This document shows positions 10,237 to 20,163 of a DNA stretch of 64,000 nucleotides, piece by piece. Under the pieces are notes generated by a model. It was not told where the DNA came from. It saw nothing but the letters and a program-made list of their open reading frames with translations, and did no database searches. Both the position numbers and the translations under genes were made by a program. How positions within the stretch are numbered: the first letter of the stretch is position 1; each line of letters opens with the position of its first letter. This stretch comes from Bacillota bacterium LX-D (GTDB taxonomy: Bacteria > Bacillota > DUOV01 > Zhaonellaceae): positions 124,001 through 188,000 of the forward strand of contig JAVLUO010000001.1 of the NCBI GenBank assembly GCA_031628995.1, read 5' to 3'.

Positions 10237-11138
10237 AAACTGCACCACTTTTCATTTGGGTAATTTACTTCAAGCACTTCTAACCCACCCCCAATTAAAT
10301 TATTCCAATAAAAGTTAACTGGGTTGTTAAAAACGTTTTGAATTAATTTTTCCCATTCTTCTACTCGATCATCATTTTCATCTATAAGAATACCTATTAC
10401 AGTGCCACTATGAGCTATGTTTACACCATAGCCTTTAAAACTTAATACCTGATCCACTAACTTTTCTAATCCCGGTTTATACAAAATTGCCTGATTTGCT
10501 AGGGAACTAATTGTAGCAGCTTCACCAATTAATTTTGGAGAGGCTTTTTCTATACCCTGAGTTATCAATTGTACTGCTTTTTTTATTTCTTTTTCTTTAG
10601 CTAAATTTTTTTCCCACAAATCTTCTTTTTGGTTAAATTCAACAGTATCTACTTCTCCACCTGGATCTACAATACATATTTTTAATTTTGGAGGCTGTCC
10701 CAGCATTTGACACAAAGATCCCTTTAAATGATCAAACATTACAATTCCGGGGAGAAATGTTCCATCGGATGGTTCAATTTCTAAAGCAATTTTCGTAATA
10801 TGATCTAATGTTAATTCTTTATCTAAGGCTAGTGCAGCTGCCAATGCAGCTGCGCTAAGGTCAGCGGTACTGCTGGCCATACCCTTACCAGCAGGAAGTT
10901 GGGAACATATTTTGACCTCTGCCCCATACCCCCAACCGAACGCATCAAATACCTTACTAACTGCTTGAAAAGCTTTATATTTATTGGCAGAACCATATAT
11001 CATTTTACTTCTAGAAACTAACTTTACACATACTTCAGAATACTGATTAACAGGGCAAGTTACTAAAAAATTCTTACCATTTATTACCCCCTGAACCAAT
11101 TCACCACAGGAACCTGGAGCTCTTACCTTGGCGTACAC
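10233..11138 (-). CDS. pduX: L-threonine kinase (PduX-like, GHMP family)
   Basis: A 301-residue GHMP kinase beginning APGSCGELVQG, with the ATP-binding glycine/serine loop PAGKGMASSTADLSAAA (about 86-102). PduX phosphorylates L-threonine for the CobD reaction in de novo cobalamin synthesis. A GTG start follows GGAGGG. Position directly before cobD and after cobS supports the assignment over homoserine kinase or mevalonate-type kinases. Confidence 0.9.
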   Translation of the reverse strand: MYAKVRAPGSCGELVQGVINGKNFLVTCPVNQYSEVCVKLVSRSKMIYGSANKYKAFQAVSKVFDAFGWGYGAEVKICSQLPAGKGMASSTADLSAAALAAALALDKELTLDHITKIALEIEPSDGTFLPGIVMFDHLKGSLCQMLGQPPKLKICIVDPGGEVDTVEFNQKEDLWEKNLAKEKEIKKAVQLITQGIEKASPKLIGEAATISSLANQAILYKPGLEKLVDQVLSFKGYGVNIAHSGTVIGILIDENDDRVEEWEKLIQNVFNNPVNFYWNNLIGGGLEVLEVNYPNEKWCSL

Positions 11139-11149
11139 AGTATCCCTCC

Positions 11150-11899
11150 TTACATTAAACTTAGTATTAGCAGCGCAAGCAATAAAACGTACACCTCTGT
11201 TAGTTCAGCATAAGCTCCATAAGTATCTCCTGTAAAACCACCTAAAAAATTACAAATTAGTCTGCCATAAACCCAGGTAGCTAAGCAAACTAAAGCGATT
11301 AGTATAAGTCCGATTTTCCAATTGAGTATCATTAAAAAGAGCAAAGTTAATAACGTACTGCCCAAGACTTGTTTTTTTGTATTTCCTTCTGCATATAATT
11401 TACCTAAGCCCTCAGCACGCAAATAGGGAAAATAATGAATTAATAAAACCATCCCCCAACGGCTTAGAATAAATGCTGATAAAAATAAGGGGTAAGATAA
11501 TTTCGTTGATAATTCTAGATAAAGACTATATTTAAAAAGCAATGTAACAACGGCTGCTGTAACACCATGGGCTCCAACTCTACTGTCTTTCATAATTTCT
11601 AAAACTCGTTCTCTAGAGCGATGAGAAAAAATGCCATCGGCAGTATCAGTCAGACCGTCTAAATGCAAACCGCCTGTAATTAAGACATAGGAAATTAGTA
11701 AAATAACACTTAAAATTGGTGCTGTTAAAAAAGGACTTAATATATAATGTTCCCCAACTAAAATAGCACCTATTAGTAGGCCAACTACAGGATAATATAA
11801 CAATGCCTGCACGAAATATATACTTTCAAAAGTAAATGTTGGACAAGGTATTCGGGTTAAAAATTGTACTCCCGATAGAAAACTCTTCAGTTGTTTCAA
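11150..11899 (-). CDS. cobS: adenosylcobinamide-GDP ribazoletransferase (cobalamin synthase)
   Basis: Integral membrane enzyme joining adenosylcobinamide-GDP to alpha-ribazole. At 249 residues it has the CobS start FLSGVQFLTRIP and the acidic motif GGLHLDGLTDTADGIFSHRSRERVLEIMKDSRVGAHG (about 77-113; only parts are diagnostic). Several hydrophobic segments follow. Operon context between cbiA and pduX is fully consistent. Confidence 0.96.
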   Translation of the reverse strand: MKQLKSFLSGVQFLTRIPCPTFTFESIYFVQALLYYPVVGLLIGAILVGEHYILSPFLTAPILSVILLISYVLITGGLHLDGLTDTADGIFSHRSRERVLEIMKDSRVGAHGVTAAVVTLLFKYSLYLELSTKLSYPLFLSAFILSRWGMVLLIHYFPYLRAEGLGKLYAEGNTKKQVLGSTLLTLLFLMILNWKIGLILIALVCLATWVYGRLICNFLGGFTGDTYGAYAELTEVYVLLLALLILSLM

Positions 11900-11933
11900 C
11901 TAATCGTTTCTCCCTTCACAAGTATATATAAAC

Positions 11934-13331
11934 TTAGAATTTCGAATCTCGACTTTTTTTAGCATACATCCGGCAGTTATTAAGGAAATTTTGAGCGGCA
12001 ATAGGATTGCCGACTAAGTGACAATGCAAATAAGATGCTAAAACATTTTCATGAGCGTACCCTTCATATTTAATTTTCCCTTCCACAGTCTGATAGCTAT
12101 AGGCCCAAGGAAAATCATTTGCAACGTCAACTAAAGAAGAATAATGGAATTCATGCCCCCGGAGTTTTTGTTCTTTTAAACCCAAAATTGAATTTGTAAT
12201 AGCTTCATACTCACGATAACCCATTCCTGCCAAGCGTCTTTGCATTTGAGTCTTGGCAGGAACAATTCCAACCATAGGGAATTCTCTACCTTCAAAATCT
12301 TTTATAGCTTGACTAAGATACATTAATCCTCCACATTCGGCATACAAAGGCATGCCCTGCTCTGCTTTTTGGCGGATATCTTGTTTTAGTGCATTATTTT
12401 GCGCTAACTGTTCTAAAAACATTTCCGGGAAACCACCGCCGATAATTATTCCACTAATTCCCTCAGGCAATGCTGCATCTGTTAAGGGGCTAAAAGATAT
12501 TAGCTGAATACCTAAACTAGTTAAGTAATCTAAACTGTCTTGGTAATAAAAAGTAAAAGCTTCATCCTTGGCAATAGCAATTTTTAGTTGTTCCGTAGAT
12601 TTAGCGTTCTGTATATTTTGCTCAGAAATAGCTAAATCAGGAGCAGAATTAGCTATAGCTAGAATTTTTTCCAAATCTAAATGTTCTACAACTTTATCAG
12701 CTATTTGTATAAAATTATCTTTTAAGTTTCCTCGCTCAGCCATTGGGACTAATCCTAAATGTCTTTCAGGTAAACTCAGTTCTTGATATCTTCCTATATA
12801 ACCTAAAACAGGTACTTTAGTACGTTCTTCAATACTTTTTTTAACCATTGTTAAATGGCGATGGCTGCCAATCCTGTTTAGGATTACACCAGCAATCTTA
12901 ATTTCCGGATCCATTAATTGATAGCCTAGGACTATAGCTGCAGCGCTTTGAGCCATGGAATGGACATTAATAATTAAGATAACAGGAGCCTTTAGCAGTT
13001 TTGCTACCTCGGCAGTACTGCTCCGGAAATTTGGATCCTGATGACCGTCGAATAGTCCCATTACCCCTTCAACAATAGCTATATCGGCTTGGCTACCAGT
13101 TTTGGCAAAATTGTTCTGTAAAGTTTCCTCACCCATCATCCAAATATCCAGATTTCTTGAAACATTACCTGTAGCATAAGTATGATAACTAGGATCAATA
13201 TAATCGGGTCCAACTTTGTATGGCTGAACTTTGTAACCAATCTTCGTTAAATAACCCATAATACCAGTAGTAATAGTTGTTTTACCGACACCACTATGGG
13301 TACCAGCTAACACTACGCGTGGAATTTTCAT
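11934..13331 (-). CDS. cbiA: cobyrinate a,c-diamide synthase
   Basis: ATP-dependent amidation of cobyrinate at the a and c side chains using glutamine. The 465-residue protein has an N-terminal dethiobiotin-synthetase-like P-loop GTHSGVGKTT (about 10-19), ending in a class I glutaminase domain with the nucleophile in YAECGGLMYL (about residues 331-340). No anomaly seen. Confidence 0.97.
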   Translation of the reverse strand: MKIPRVVLAGTHSGVGKTTITTGIMGYLTKIGYKVQPYKVGPDYIDPSYHTYATGNVSRNLDIWMMGEETLQNNFAKTGSQADIAIVEGVMGLFDGHQDPNFRSSTAEVAKLLKAPVILIINVHSMAQSAAAIVLGYQLMDPEIKIAGVILNRIGSHRHLTMVKKSIEERTKVPVLGYIGRYQELSLPERHLGLVPMAERGNLKDNFIQIADKVVEHLDLEKILAIANSAPDLAISEQNIQNAKSTEQLKIAIAKDEAFTFYYQDSLDYLTSLGIQLISFSPLTDAALPEGISGIIIGGGFPEMFLEQLAQNNALKQDIRQKAEQGMPLYAECGGLMYLSQAIKDFEGREFPMVGIVPAKTQMQRRLAGMGYREYEAITNSILGLKEQKLRGHEFHYSSLVDVANDFPWAYSYQTVEGKIKYEGYAHENVLASYLHCHLVGNPIAAQNFLNNCRMYAKKSRDSKF

Positions 13332-13345
13332 GCTTTATCCCTCTT

Positions 13346-14305
13346 TCACCACAATAAGCAAACTAAACCAAGCGCTATCCCCAAAGCACAAGTGCAATAC
13401 ATTAAACGGATTGTTGTAATAATATGTAAAGGTTTTTTTTCAACTATATCTTCACCCATTATAGCTCTATTTGAAGCTATTCCCCCATAGTAATTTAATC
13501 CGCCTAAAGAAATTCCTAATGCACCAGCCACAGTCGCCTCCGGCAAACCGCTGTTTGGACTTGGATGTTTTTTGGCATCTTCTCGAAGATATTTCCAAGC
13601 GCTACGCCAATTGAGTTTACATAATACACTTGCTAGAAGTAGAAGTCCTGCAGTTATCCGAGCTGGAATATAATTTGCTACATCATCAACTAAAGCAGCA
13701 GCTCTCCCAAAATATAAATATTTTTCGTTTTTATATCCTAGCATTGAGTCCATAGTATTTATGGCTCTATAAGCCAAAGCTAACGGTACCCCTCCAATTA
13801 AAGCGTAAAACAAAGGAGAAATAATACCATCCACTATATTTTCCGCTACTGTTTCAACAGTAGCCCGGACAATATCTGCTATTGACAATTGATCTGTATC
13901 ACGTCCAACAATATAGCCTACTTTTTGTCTAGCCAACTGGATATCTCCTTTTTGCAGAAGAAGAAAAATATCATGTCCAGCTTTAGCCAAACCTTTAATG
14001 GCAATTGTCGTAGAAAGGAGCCATCCCGAAGCAATAACCCCTACCCAATAATTAATTTTAAAACACAACCAAAGAATTAGAAAACTCACTGCGTATGCAA
14101 ATATGATAACTAAAGCAACTAATACACTACCCAACAGAATTTCCCTTTTAGGTGAATTTTCAGGGCGGCGACGCAAGATATTTTCTAAAAAGGTGATTAC
14201 ATACCCAAATATTTGTGTGGGATGTGTAAGCCATAAGGGGTCGCCAATTAGTAAATCAAAGGCCACGGCCAGTAAAAATATTTCTGATGATAAAAAATAC
14301 TGCAC
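13346..14305 (-). CDS. cbiB: adenosylcobinamide-phosphate synthase
   Basis: Membrane protein attaching aminopropanol phosphate to cobyric acid. It has four or five hydrophobic segments, the N-terminal FDLLIGDPLWLTHPTQIFG signature, DGIISPLFYALIGG and KKHPSPNSGLPEA. I chose the GTG that sits six bases behind AGAGGTG and just after the cbiP stop. An upstream ATG would overlap cbiP and add nine residues. Length is then 319 residues, normal for CbiB. Confidence 0.95.
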   Translation of the reverse strand: MQYFLSSEIFLLAVAFDLLIGDPLWLTHPTQIFGYVITFLENILRRRPENSPKREILLGSVLVALVIIFAYAVSFLILWLCFKINYWVGVIASGWLLSTTIAIKGLAKAGHDIFLLLQKGDIQLARQKVGYIVGRDTDQLSIADIVRATVETVAENIVDGIISPLFYALIGGVPLALAYRAINTMDSMLGYKNEKYLYFGRAAALVDDVANYIPARITAGLLLLASVLCKLNWRSAWKYLREDAKKHPSPNSGLPEATVAGALGISLGGLNYYGGIASNRAIMGEDIVEKKPLHIITTIRLMYCTCALGIALGLVCLLW

Positions 14306-14306
14306 A

Positions 14307-15851
14307 TTATTCACCTCTATTGAGGCCCACAATATTATAGAGCAAATCCATATTCATACTAGTCCTGACAACATCGGCTAAAAGATTATAATCTTTTTCT
14401 CTTTGTTCAATGTAATTTGCCAAAGCACCTTTATAAGGAGCCCAGCCCTTTTTCTGCCGTAAAATGTTTAAAACTTCACGACGAAATAGATCATTATCGA
14501 AGATACCATGGAGATATGTTCCCAAAATGTTACCATCAGGGCTTACTGCTCCATCATATTCGCTGCACACCTGATCTCCTCTCTTTTTCAGTAAAAAGGC
14601 AGGATGTAATTCTTGCTTTAAGGTTGTTCTTCCCATATGTATTTCATAACCTGTTACTTTTTGTCCTTGGCAAGAACTTAGAAACGTCCCTGAACCATAA
14701 ACTTCAGCCTCAACTAATGTTGTAATTTTCTCTGGCTCAAAAAAGGTTTCCATAGCTAAAAGCCCCAAGCCCTCTTTAGAATCTCGCTTAGTTTCAGTAT
14801 GATGAGGATCATGTAGCCACTCACCTAAAATTTGAAAGCCGCCGCAGATTCCAATCACTGGAACTCCATCTTGAACTGCTTGTTTGATGGCAGTAGCAAT
14901 GCCCGTTTCTTCAAGATAACACATATCTTCAATTGTATTCTTACTGCCAGGTATAATAATTAAATCAGGCTTTCCTAAAACATCATGTTCTCCTAAATAT
15001 CTCAGGTTAACATCTAATTCTTGTCCTAGGGGATCGAAATCGGTAAAGTTAGAAATACGAGGCAACCTAACGACTACAATGTCTAGTTGGTCTGCTTGCT
15101 TTTCCGTTGGATGACTTTTCTGCTCCTCTAAAGCAACGGAATCTTCATCAGGTATAGAGAAATCTTTAAAATACGGTACTACACCTAAAACTGGTTTTCC
15201 TGTTTTTTCTTCAATAAAATCGATTGCTGGTTTTAATAAGTCTATATCTCCTCTGAACTTGTTAACTATAATACCAGCAACTCGGTCACGTTCATCGGGG
15301 TCTAATAATTCTAAGGTTCCTACAATAGATGCAATAGCCCCGCCTCGGTCAATATCAGCCACTAGCAGCACAGGTGCATCTGCCATTTTTGCTATCTTCA
15401 TATTGGCTATATCTCTCGGTTTTAAATTTACTTCTACAGGGCTACCTGCTCCTTCAATGACAATTACGTCAAATTGTTCATTGAATTTATCCAGGCAATC
15501 TTGAATAACTCCTAGTGCTGTCGTGTTAAAATTCATGTGATAATCTTTAGCTCCAATATTCCCTATGGGTTTGCCTAGAATAATAACTTGGGATGAAGCA
15601 TTACCAGTAGGTTTTAATAAGACAGGGTTCATTTCAACAGCAGGATCTAAGCCAGCAGCTTGAGCTTGGACAACTTGAGCCCTTCCCATTTCGCCACCAT
15701 CCTTAGTTACAAAAGAATTCAGAGCCATATTTTGAGATTTAAATGGTACAACTTTTAGACCATCTTGCTTAAAAATACGGCATAAAGCAGCTGCTAAGAC
15801 GCTTTTACCTACATTAGAACTTGTTCCTTGAAGCATTACTGACTTGGCCAT
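14307..15851 (-). CDS. cbiP: cobyric acid synthase (CobQ/CbiP)
   Basis: Amidates side chains b, d, e and g of adenosylcobyrinate diamide. The 514-residue protein has the N-terminal P-loop QGTSSNVGKS (about 8-17) and a C-terminal glutaminase domain with Cys in GVPVIGICGGFQILG. The motif ADIDRGGAIASIVGT is typical. Short gaps separate it from cbiC and cbiB. Confidence 0.97.
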   Translation of the reverse strand: MAKSVMLQGTSSNVGKSVLAAALCRIFKQDGLKVVPFKSQNMALNSFVTKDGGEMGRAQVVQAQAAGLDPAVEMNPVLLKPTGNASSQVIILGKPIGNIGAKDYHMNFNTTALGVIQDCLDKFNEQFDVIVIEGAGSPVEVNLKPRDIANMKIAKMADAPVLLVADIDRGGAIASIVGTLELLDPDERDRVAGIIVNKFRGDIDLLKPAIDFIEEKTGKPVLGVVPYFKDFSIPDEDSVALEEQKSHPTEKQADQLDIVVVRLPRISNFTDFDPLGQELDVNLRYLGEHDVLGKPDLIIIPGSKNTIEDMCYLEETGIATAIKQAVQDGVPVIGICGGFQILGEWLHDPHHTETKRDSKEGLGLLAMETFFEPEKITTLVEAEVYGSGTFLSSCQGQKVTGYEIHMGRTTLKQELHPAFLLKKRGDQVCSEYDGAVSPDGNILGTYLHGIFDNDLFRREVLNILRQKKGWAPYKGALANYIEQREKDYNLLADVVRTSMNMDLLYNIVGLNRGE

Positions 15852-15862
15852 TATAATTCCTC

Positions 15863-16480
15863 CTAGACAAGTTTAAGTAAAGCATTGGTGATGGTAGCAG
15901 CAATTGTGCTCCCACCTTTATTACCTTCGATAGTTATATACGGTATAGTAGATTTCGTTAGTTCTTCTTTAGATTCCCTTGCACCAACAAATCCAACAGG
16001 TGTACCTATAATTAAAGCCGGCTTTATTTGCTTAGTTTCTACTAACTCTAACAATTGAAACAAAGCCGTGGGGGCATTACCAATTGCCACAATGTTGCCA
16101 TTTAATTTCTCGCCGAAATATAACATGGCTGCCATGGAACGCGTGATGCCCTTTGATTTTGCCATTTCCACTACTTCTGGAGCATCAATAACACAGTTTA
16201 CTTCTCCACCTAGCTTTGCTAATTTTTTACTATTAATGCCGCTTCTTACCATTTTTATATCTGTAAAAACACTGCAACCATTTGCAAGAGCTTTTTTAGC
16301 TGCTATAATGGCTTCAGGATGAATTTTAACTAATGGTGCATATGCAGGGTCTCCTGTTGTATGTACAACTCGAAAGATTACTTTCTCTTCTTCTGGAGTA
16401 AATGTATATTCTTGCATTAACCCTCGAATTATCTCCATACTTTTATCTTCAATTAGATTGGGGTCCGTAATATACTTCAT
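15863..16480 (-). CDS. cbiC: cobalt-precorrin-8 methylmutase
   Basis: Moves the methyl group from C11 to C12 to give cobyrinate. A 205-residue protein with the VHTTGDPAYAPLVKIHPEA region containing the catalytic His, and AIGNAPTALFQLLE plus GTPVGFVGARESKE near the C-terminus, all typical of CbiC/CobH. Its start directly abuts the cbiX stop. Confidence 0.97.
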   Translation of the reverse strand: MKYITDPNLIEDKSMEIIRGLMQEYTFTPEEEKVIFRVVHTTGDPAYAPLVKIHPEAIIAAKKALANGCSVFTDIKMVRSGINSKKLAKLGGEVNCVIDAPEVVEMAKSKGITRSMAAMLYFGEKLNGNIVAIGNAPTALFQLLELVETKQIKPALIIGTPVGFVGARESKEELTKSTIPYITIEGNKGGSTIAATITNALLKLV

Positions 16481-16846
16481 CTATTCGACCTCCTTGATGC
16501 GATCAATAATAATGTCCACAATTCTTGGGTCGCTTCCTAAATTGGGAGCATATAAAATTTCTACGCCTGGATGCTTGGTTCTTTCCTCAGCCAATATTTC
16601 GGGAATGTCTTTTTGGACATGCATACCTGCAAAAAGGAATAAAGGCATTACAACAATTTTCTCAACATCTTGTGCTGCCAGTTTGGCAATAGCGTCAGAA
16701 ATTGTAGGCTCAGCTTGGGACATAAAGGCTGGTTCTACGATGGCATTTTTCATTCTATCTTTTACTATTTTAACAATGTCGTCTAAACCACTATTAGCTT
16801 CATTCAATCTACTTCCATGTCCTAAAATAACCACACCTAGTTTCAT
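16481..16846 (-). CDS. cbiX: short sirohydrochlorin cobaltochelatase CbiX
   Basis: A 121-residue single-domain chelatase (the small CbiX form, thought to act as a homodimer). It begins VVILGHGSRLNEAN with the first metal-binding His. The second conserved His is in VVMPLFLFAGMHVQKDIPEIL. It inserts cobalt into sirohydrochlorin, the entry to the anaerobic corrin branch. The start overlaps the cbiJ stop by four bases. Lack of a His-rich tail is notable compared with some CbiX proteins. Confidence 0.93.
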   Translation of the reverse strand: MKLGVVILGHGSRLNEANSGLDDIVKIVKDRMKNAIVEPAFMSQAEPTISDAIAKLAAQDVEKIVVMPLFLFAGMHVQKDIPEILAEERTKHPGVEILYAPNLGSDPRIVDIIIDRIKEVE

Positions 16847-17619
16847 TTTAAATCTCCTTTCAGTACTTGCAATAGTTTCGAAAGATCACTAAAAAATTCC
16901 TGGCCAGTTAGGTTTTCTTTTGGCCTTCGAATAATTACCATAGGCAATCCTAAGCTCTCCGCGGCAGACAATTTTGTATCGAAACCTCCACTTTTACCGC
17001 TTTCTTTGCTAACAATAACTTCTACCCCAAACTCAGAAAAAATCAATTTATTCATTGTTTCCGAAAAAGGGCCTTGGATAGCAAGAATATCTTTAGGTTG
17101 AATACCTAAGTTTCTACATTGGGCAACAGAAGCAAGTTCAGGCAAAACCCTTACTATAAGTCTTTGCTCAGGGCCCCGAACTCGTACAAAATACTCCAGG
17201 TTTTTAGAGCCAATTGTTGCTAAAACTGTATTGCCTAACTTAAAAGCAGTTTCTGCAGCTTGTTCATATGTATTTACCCAGATAACTTTCGAGCAATCAT
17301 TTTGGCAGCGGCATTCAGGTCTAGTATAACGGAAATATTTCACTCCGCATTTGGCAGAAACAGTACGTGCTAACTGAGAAATAGCAGTTGCGTAAGGATG
17401 AGTTGCATCAATTAGAATTTCTATCTTTTTTTCTTTAACTAATTGAACTAAATCCTGCTCCTCAAGAGCATCAACAAGCACCTCTTCAGCACCGCAGCTT
17501 TTGGCCAATTCTCCGCCATAGGAACTAACTGTTGTCACTAAGACCCGGCAGTTAAGGCTTTGCAGCTCACGAATTAATTCATTTGCCTCCTTAGTGCCGC
17601 CTAATACCAAAATCACCAA
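16843..17619 (-). CDS. cbiJ: cobalt-precorrin-6A reductase
   Basis: NADH-dependent reduction of the corrin ring. A 258-residue protein with the N-terminal LVLGGTKEANEL, IDATHPYA and the C-terminal VVSKESGKSGGFDTKLSAA motif. The TTG start overlaps the end of cbiH. It is CobK/CbiJ by sequence; anaerobic context makes CbiJ the better name. Confidence 0.94.
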   Translation of the reverse strand: MVILVLGGTKEANELIRELQSLNCRVLVTTVSSYGGELAKSCGAEEVLVDALEEQDLVQLVKEKKIEILIDATHPYATAISQLARTVSAKCGVKYFRYTRPECRCQNDCSKVIWVNTYEQAAETAFKLGNTVLATIGSKNLEYFVRVRGPEQRLIVRVLPELASVAQCRNLGIQPKDILAIQGPFSETMNKLIFSEFGVEVIVSKESGKSGGFDTKLSAAESLGLPMVIIRRPKENLTGQEFFSDLSKLLQVLKGDLK

Positions 17620-18347
17620 GAGTACCCCCTAGGAGTTACGATTTTCCCACCCATAACTTTTGTCTGTGAATTGCCAATTAAAACAACAGTAAACATGTCA
17701 ATAGGCAATTCTGTAAAATGCTCTAAATCACTGACAAACATTTCTTGTCCAGAGCGTAAAGCATTTTTAACAACACCTACAGGTGTATCGCCAGCCCGAA
17801 ATTTCAAAAACATTTCCCTGGCTTTTTCAATATGCTCAACCCTCTTATGGCTTTTCGGGTTATAAAGTACAACAACAAAATCACTACTAGCTGCAGCTTC
17901 TAATCTTTTCAAGATTAACTCCCAAGGGGTTAATAAGTCACTTAAACTAATAATGCTAAAGTCATGCATTAAAGGTGCACCAAGTACTGATGCCCCAGCG
18001 CTTGCCGCCGTAACTCCCGGGACCACACTTATCTTAATTTGGTTTAGTAAGCCCTTTGTTTCAGCCAATTCCAATACTAGGCCGGCCATACCATAAACGC
18101 CTGGGTCTCCACTTGAAATAACAGCAACGTTCTTGCCTTCAGCAGCTATTTCCAAAGCCTTTTGGCATCTTTCAACTTCTTTAGTCATACCAGTACCCAC
18201 TATTTCCTTTTCCTGATCGACTAAGAGCTGCTTAATTAATTCTAAATAAGTTTTATAGCCTACAATTACATCTGCCTCCAGCAATGTGTTGTAAGCTTTA
18301 ATTGTCATATCTTCAATTGCTCCAGGACCAATGCCTACAATTGCCAA
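17613..18347 (-). CDS. cbiH: cobalt-precorrin-3B C17-methyltransferase
   Basis: SAM-dependent methyltransferase that also drives ring contraction. It has the tetrapyrrole methylase fold: AIVGIGPGAIEDMT, SSGDPGVYGMAG and VVPGVTAAS. I chose the TTG four bases behind AGAGG, which gives 244 residues and a start exactly at the conserved first strand. An ATG 12 codons upstream, or a longer reading, would overlap cbiG further and add residues without homology. Confidence 0.93.
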   Translation of the reverse strand: MAIVGIGPGAIEDMTIKAYNTLLEADVIVGYKTYLELIKQLLVDQEKEIVGTGMTKEVERCQKALEIAAEGKNVAVISSGDPGVYGMAGLVLELAETKGLLNQIKISVVPGVTAASAGASVLGAPLMHDFSIISLSDLLTPWELILKRLEAAASSDFVVVLYNPKSHKRVEHIEKAREMFLKFRAGDTPVGVVKNALRSGQEMFVSDLEHFTELPIDMFTVVLIGNSQTKVMGGKIVTPRGYSW

Positions 18348-19405
18348 ATGTCCTCTGCAATAGCTACCGTTACCTTCGGACATTTGGTTTTTCTCAAGAT
18401 CAAATGCGCTGTATTGGCGCCCAACAATGCTGCCGGTTCGCAAACTCCTTCAACTCCTATCTTATTTAGCACAAAGCTTGATTTACTTAAATCAAACTGC
18501 CGTTGTATCATGTCTTCTATTCTTTTAACTGCAAAAAATTCAGTTTTAACCCCTAAACTTTGAGCTGCCGCTAAAAGACCTTTCTCCTTGCTTTTGAGGT
18601 CAATCGAGCATATTTTCTTAATGCTTAATATTGAACGAGCCACTTGTTTTAAAGCTGACTTAATGGCATACATAATTTCTTCTTCAGTGGTGCCAGCTCT
18701 ACACCCGATACCTAAAACTAAGCTTTTAGGTCGGAGATATAAGCAATCTTTTCGGGGTAATAACAGCTCTTTACTAGTCAAAAATGCAGCTGCACAGCCA
18801 TCCTGCTTATATTGCTCTAAAGGAAGCACTTCAGCCCAATCACTAATTAGGTTTTTGAGCTTGCTTACATCTTGAAAGGCTTCTTCATAAAAAACTTGTG
18901 CTGGCTTATTATTGACTAAAGCACTGTTTAAGTATTTGATGTTTTCCTTTGGTTCTAATTTTAGCTTGGCATCTCTGGCAATAATATCTATGGCAACTTT
19001 ACCCTGTAAGTCACTGGCTGTCGTTATCACTGGTTCAGCACCACTTATTGCTGCTAATTCTAAGGTAAGCTGATTTGCACCACCAAGATGGCCTGAAAGT
19101 ACGCTTATAACATGTAAACCTTGTTCATCCATAACCACAACTGCAGGATCCGATGATTTATCTTTAACATAAGGAGCAATAACCCTAACTACAATTCCCA
19201 AAGACATAATGAAAAGCAATTGTTGATGCTCAGCAAATAAATCTTTGGCAATTGATGCTAACGGCTCACTAAAGGCATGAACGGAAATATCCCCCTCAGT
19301 AATTTTAGTAGGACAATAGATTATAACTTTCTTAGGGATAGCAGCAGCAATTTTTTTTGCCTGTCTAAGTCCCTTTGAAGTTAGTACAACTATTGCAAGA
19401 GCCAT
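18335..19405 (-). CDS. cbiG: cobalt-precorrin-5A hydrolase
   Basis: Opens the delta-lactone of cobalt-precorrin-5A, releasing acetaldehyde. A 356-residue protein with the N-terminal CbiG domain, the central DKSSDPAVVVMDEQGLHVISVLSGHLGGANQLT region (partly quoted) and the C-terminal LGIGCRAGTTEEEI domain. Overlaps cbiF by one base and cbiH by a few. Confidence 0.95.
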   Translation of the reverse strand: MALAIVVLTSKGLRQAKKIAAAIPKKVIIYCPTKITEGDISVHAFSEPLASIAKDLFAEHQQLLFIMSLGIVVRVIAPYVKDKSSDPAVVVMDEQGLHVISVLSGHLGGANQLTLELAAISGAEPVITTASDLQGKVAIDIIARDAKLKLEPKENIKYLNSALVNNKPAQVFYEEAFQDVSKLKNLISDWAEVLPLEQYKQDGCAAAFLTSKELLLPRKDCLYLRPKSLVLGIGCRAGTTEEEIMYAIKSALKQVARSILSIKKICSIDLKSKEKGLLAAAQSLGVKTEFFAVKRIEDMIQRQFDLSKSSFVLNKIGVEGVCEPAALLGANTAHLILRKTKCPKVTVAIAEDIWQL

Positions 19406-20163
19406 TATTTTGCGCTCCGGTAACCATGGCTAAAATTCGCATCATAAAGCTTTGATAAAGCGTATTTATCACCTAAAAAATGGCCTACGATTACTAAAGC
19501 TGTCTTAGTTATTCCTGCAGCTTTTACTTTTTCTACAATTGTATCTAGTGTGCCAAGAACAATTTTCTCCTCAGGCCATGATGCTTTATAAACTACAGCC
19601 ACAGGAGTATCTTGAGCATAAGATGTTTTTAGATCTTCTACCATATCTGCTAAAGAGTGAATGCTTAAAAAGATACACATGGTAGCTTGATGTTGAGCTA
19701 AGGAGCGTAATCTTTCTTTTTCCGGAACAGGTGTCCTGCCCTCCATGCGAGTCAAAATAATTGTTTGAGTAACATCTGGCAAAGTATATTCTTTTTTTAG
19801 ACTAGCAGCAGCAGCTAAAAAGGAACTTACTCCTGGAATTACTTCATAGGTAATATTATGTTTGTCCAAAATATCCATTTGTTCGCGAATTGCACCATAA
19901 ATGCTAGGGTCACCAGTATGTACTCTTGCTACCTTTTTACCTTGAGCGATACTTTTAATCATAACGTCAATTACATCTTCCAAAGTCATTTCAGCGCTGT
20001 TATAAATTTCAACTTCAGAATTCAAGCCGTCTAATAGAGCTGGATTAACTAGCGATCCTGCATAAATAACTACATCTGATTGAGCAATAATTTTTTGTCC
20101 CTTGACAGTAATCAAATCAGGGTCACCAGGGCCTGCTCCTATAAAATATACTTGAGCTTGCAT
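19405..20163 (-). CDS. cbiF: cobalt-precorrin-4 C11-methyltransferase
   Basis: SAM-dependent methylation at C11. The 252-residue protein begins VYFIGAGPGDPDLITVKG and has HTGDPSIYGAIREQ and VIPGVSSFLAAAASL, all typical of CbiF/CobM. Start and stop codons overlap both neighbours, so it is translationally coupled. Confidence 0.96.
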   Translation of the reverse strand: MQAQVYFIGAGPGDPDLITVKGQKIIAQSDVVIYAGSLVNPALLDGLNSEVEIYNSAEMTLEDVIDVMIKSIAQGKKVARVHTGDPSIYGAIREQMDILDKHNITYEVIPGVSSFLAAAASLKKEYTLPDVTQTIILTRMEGRTPVPEKERLRSLAQHQATMCIFLSIHSLADMVEDLKTSYAQDTPVAVVYKASWPEEKIVLGTLDTIVEKVKAAGITKTALVIVGHFLGDKYALSKLYDANFSHGYRSAK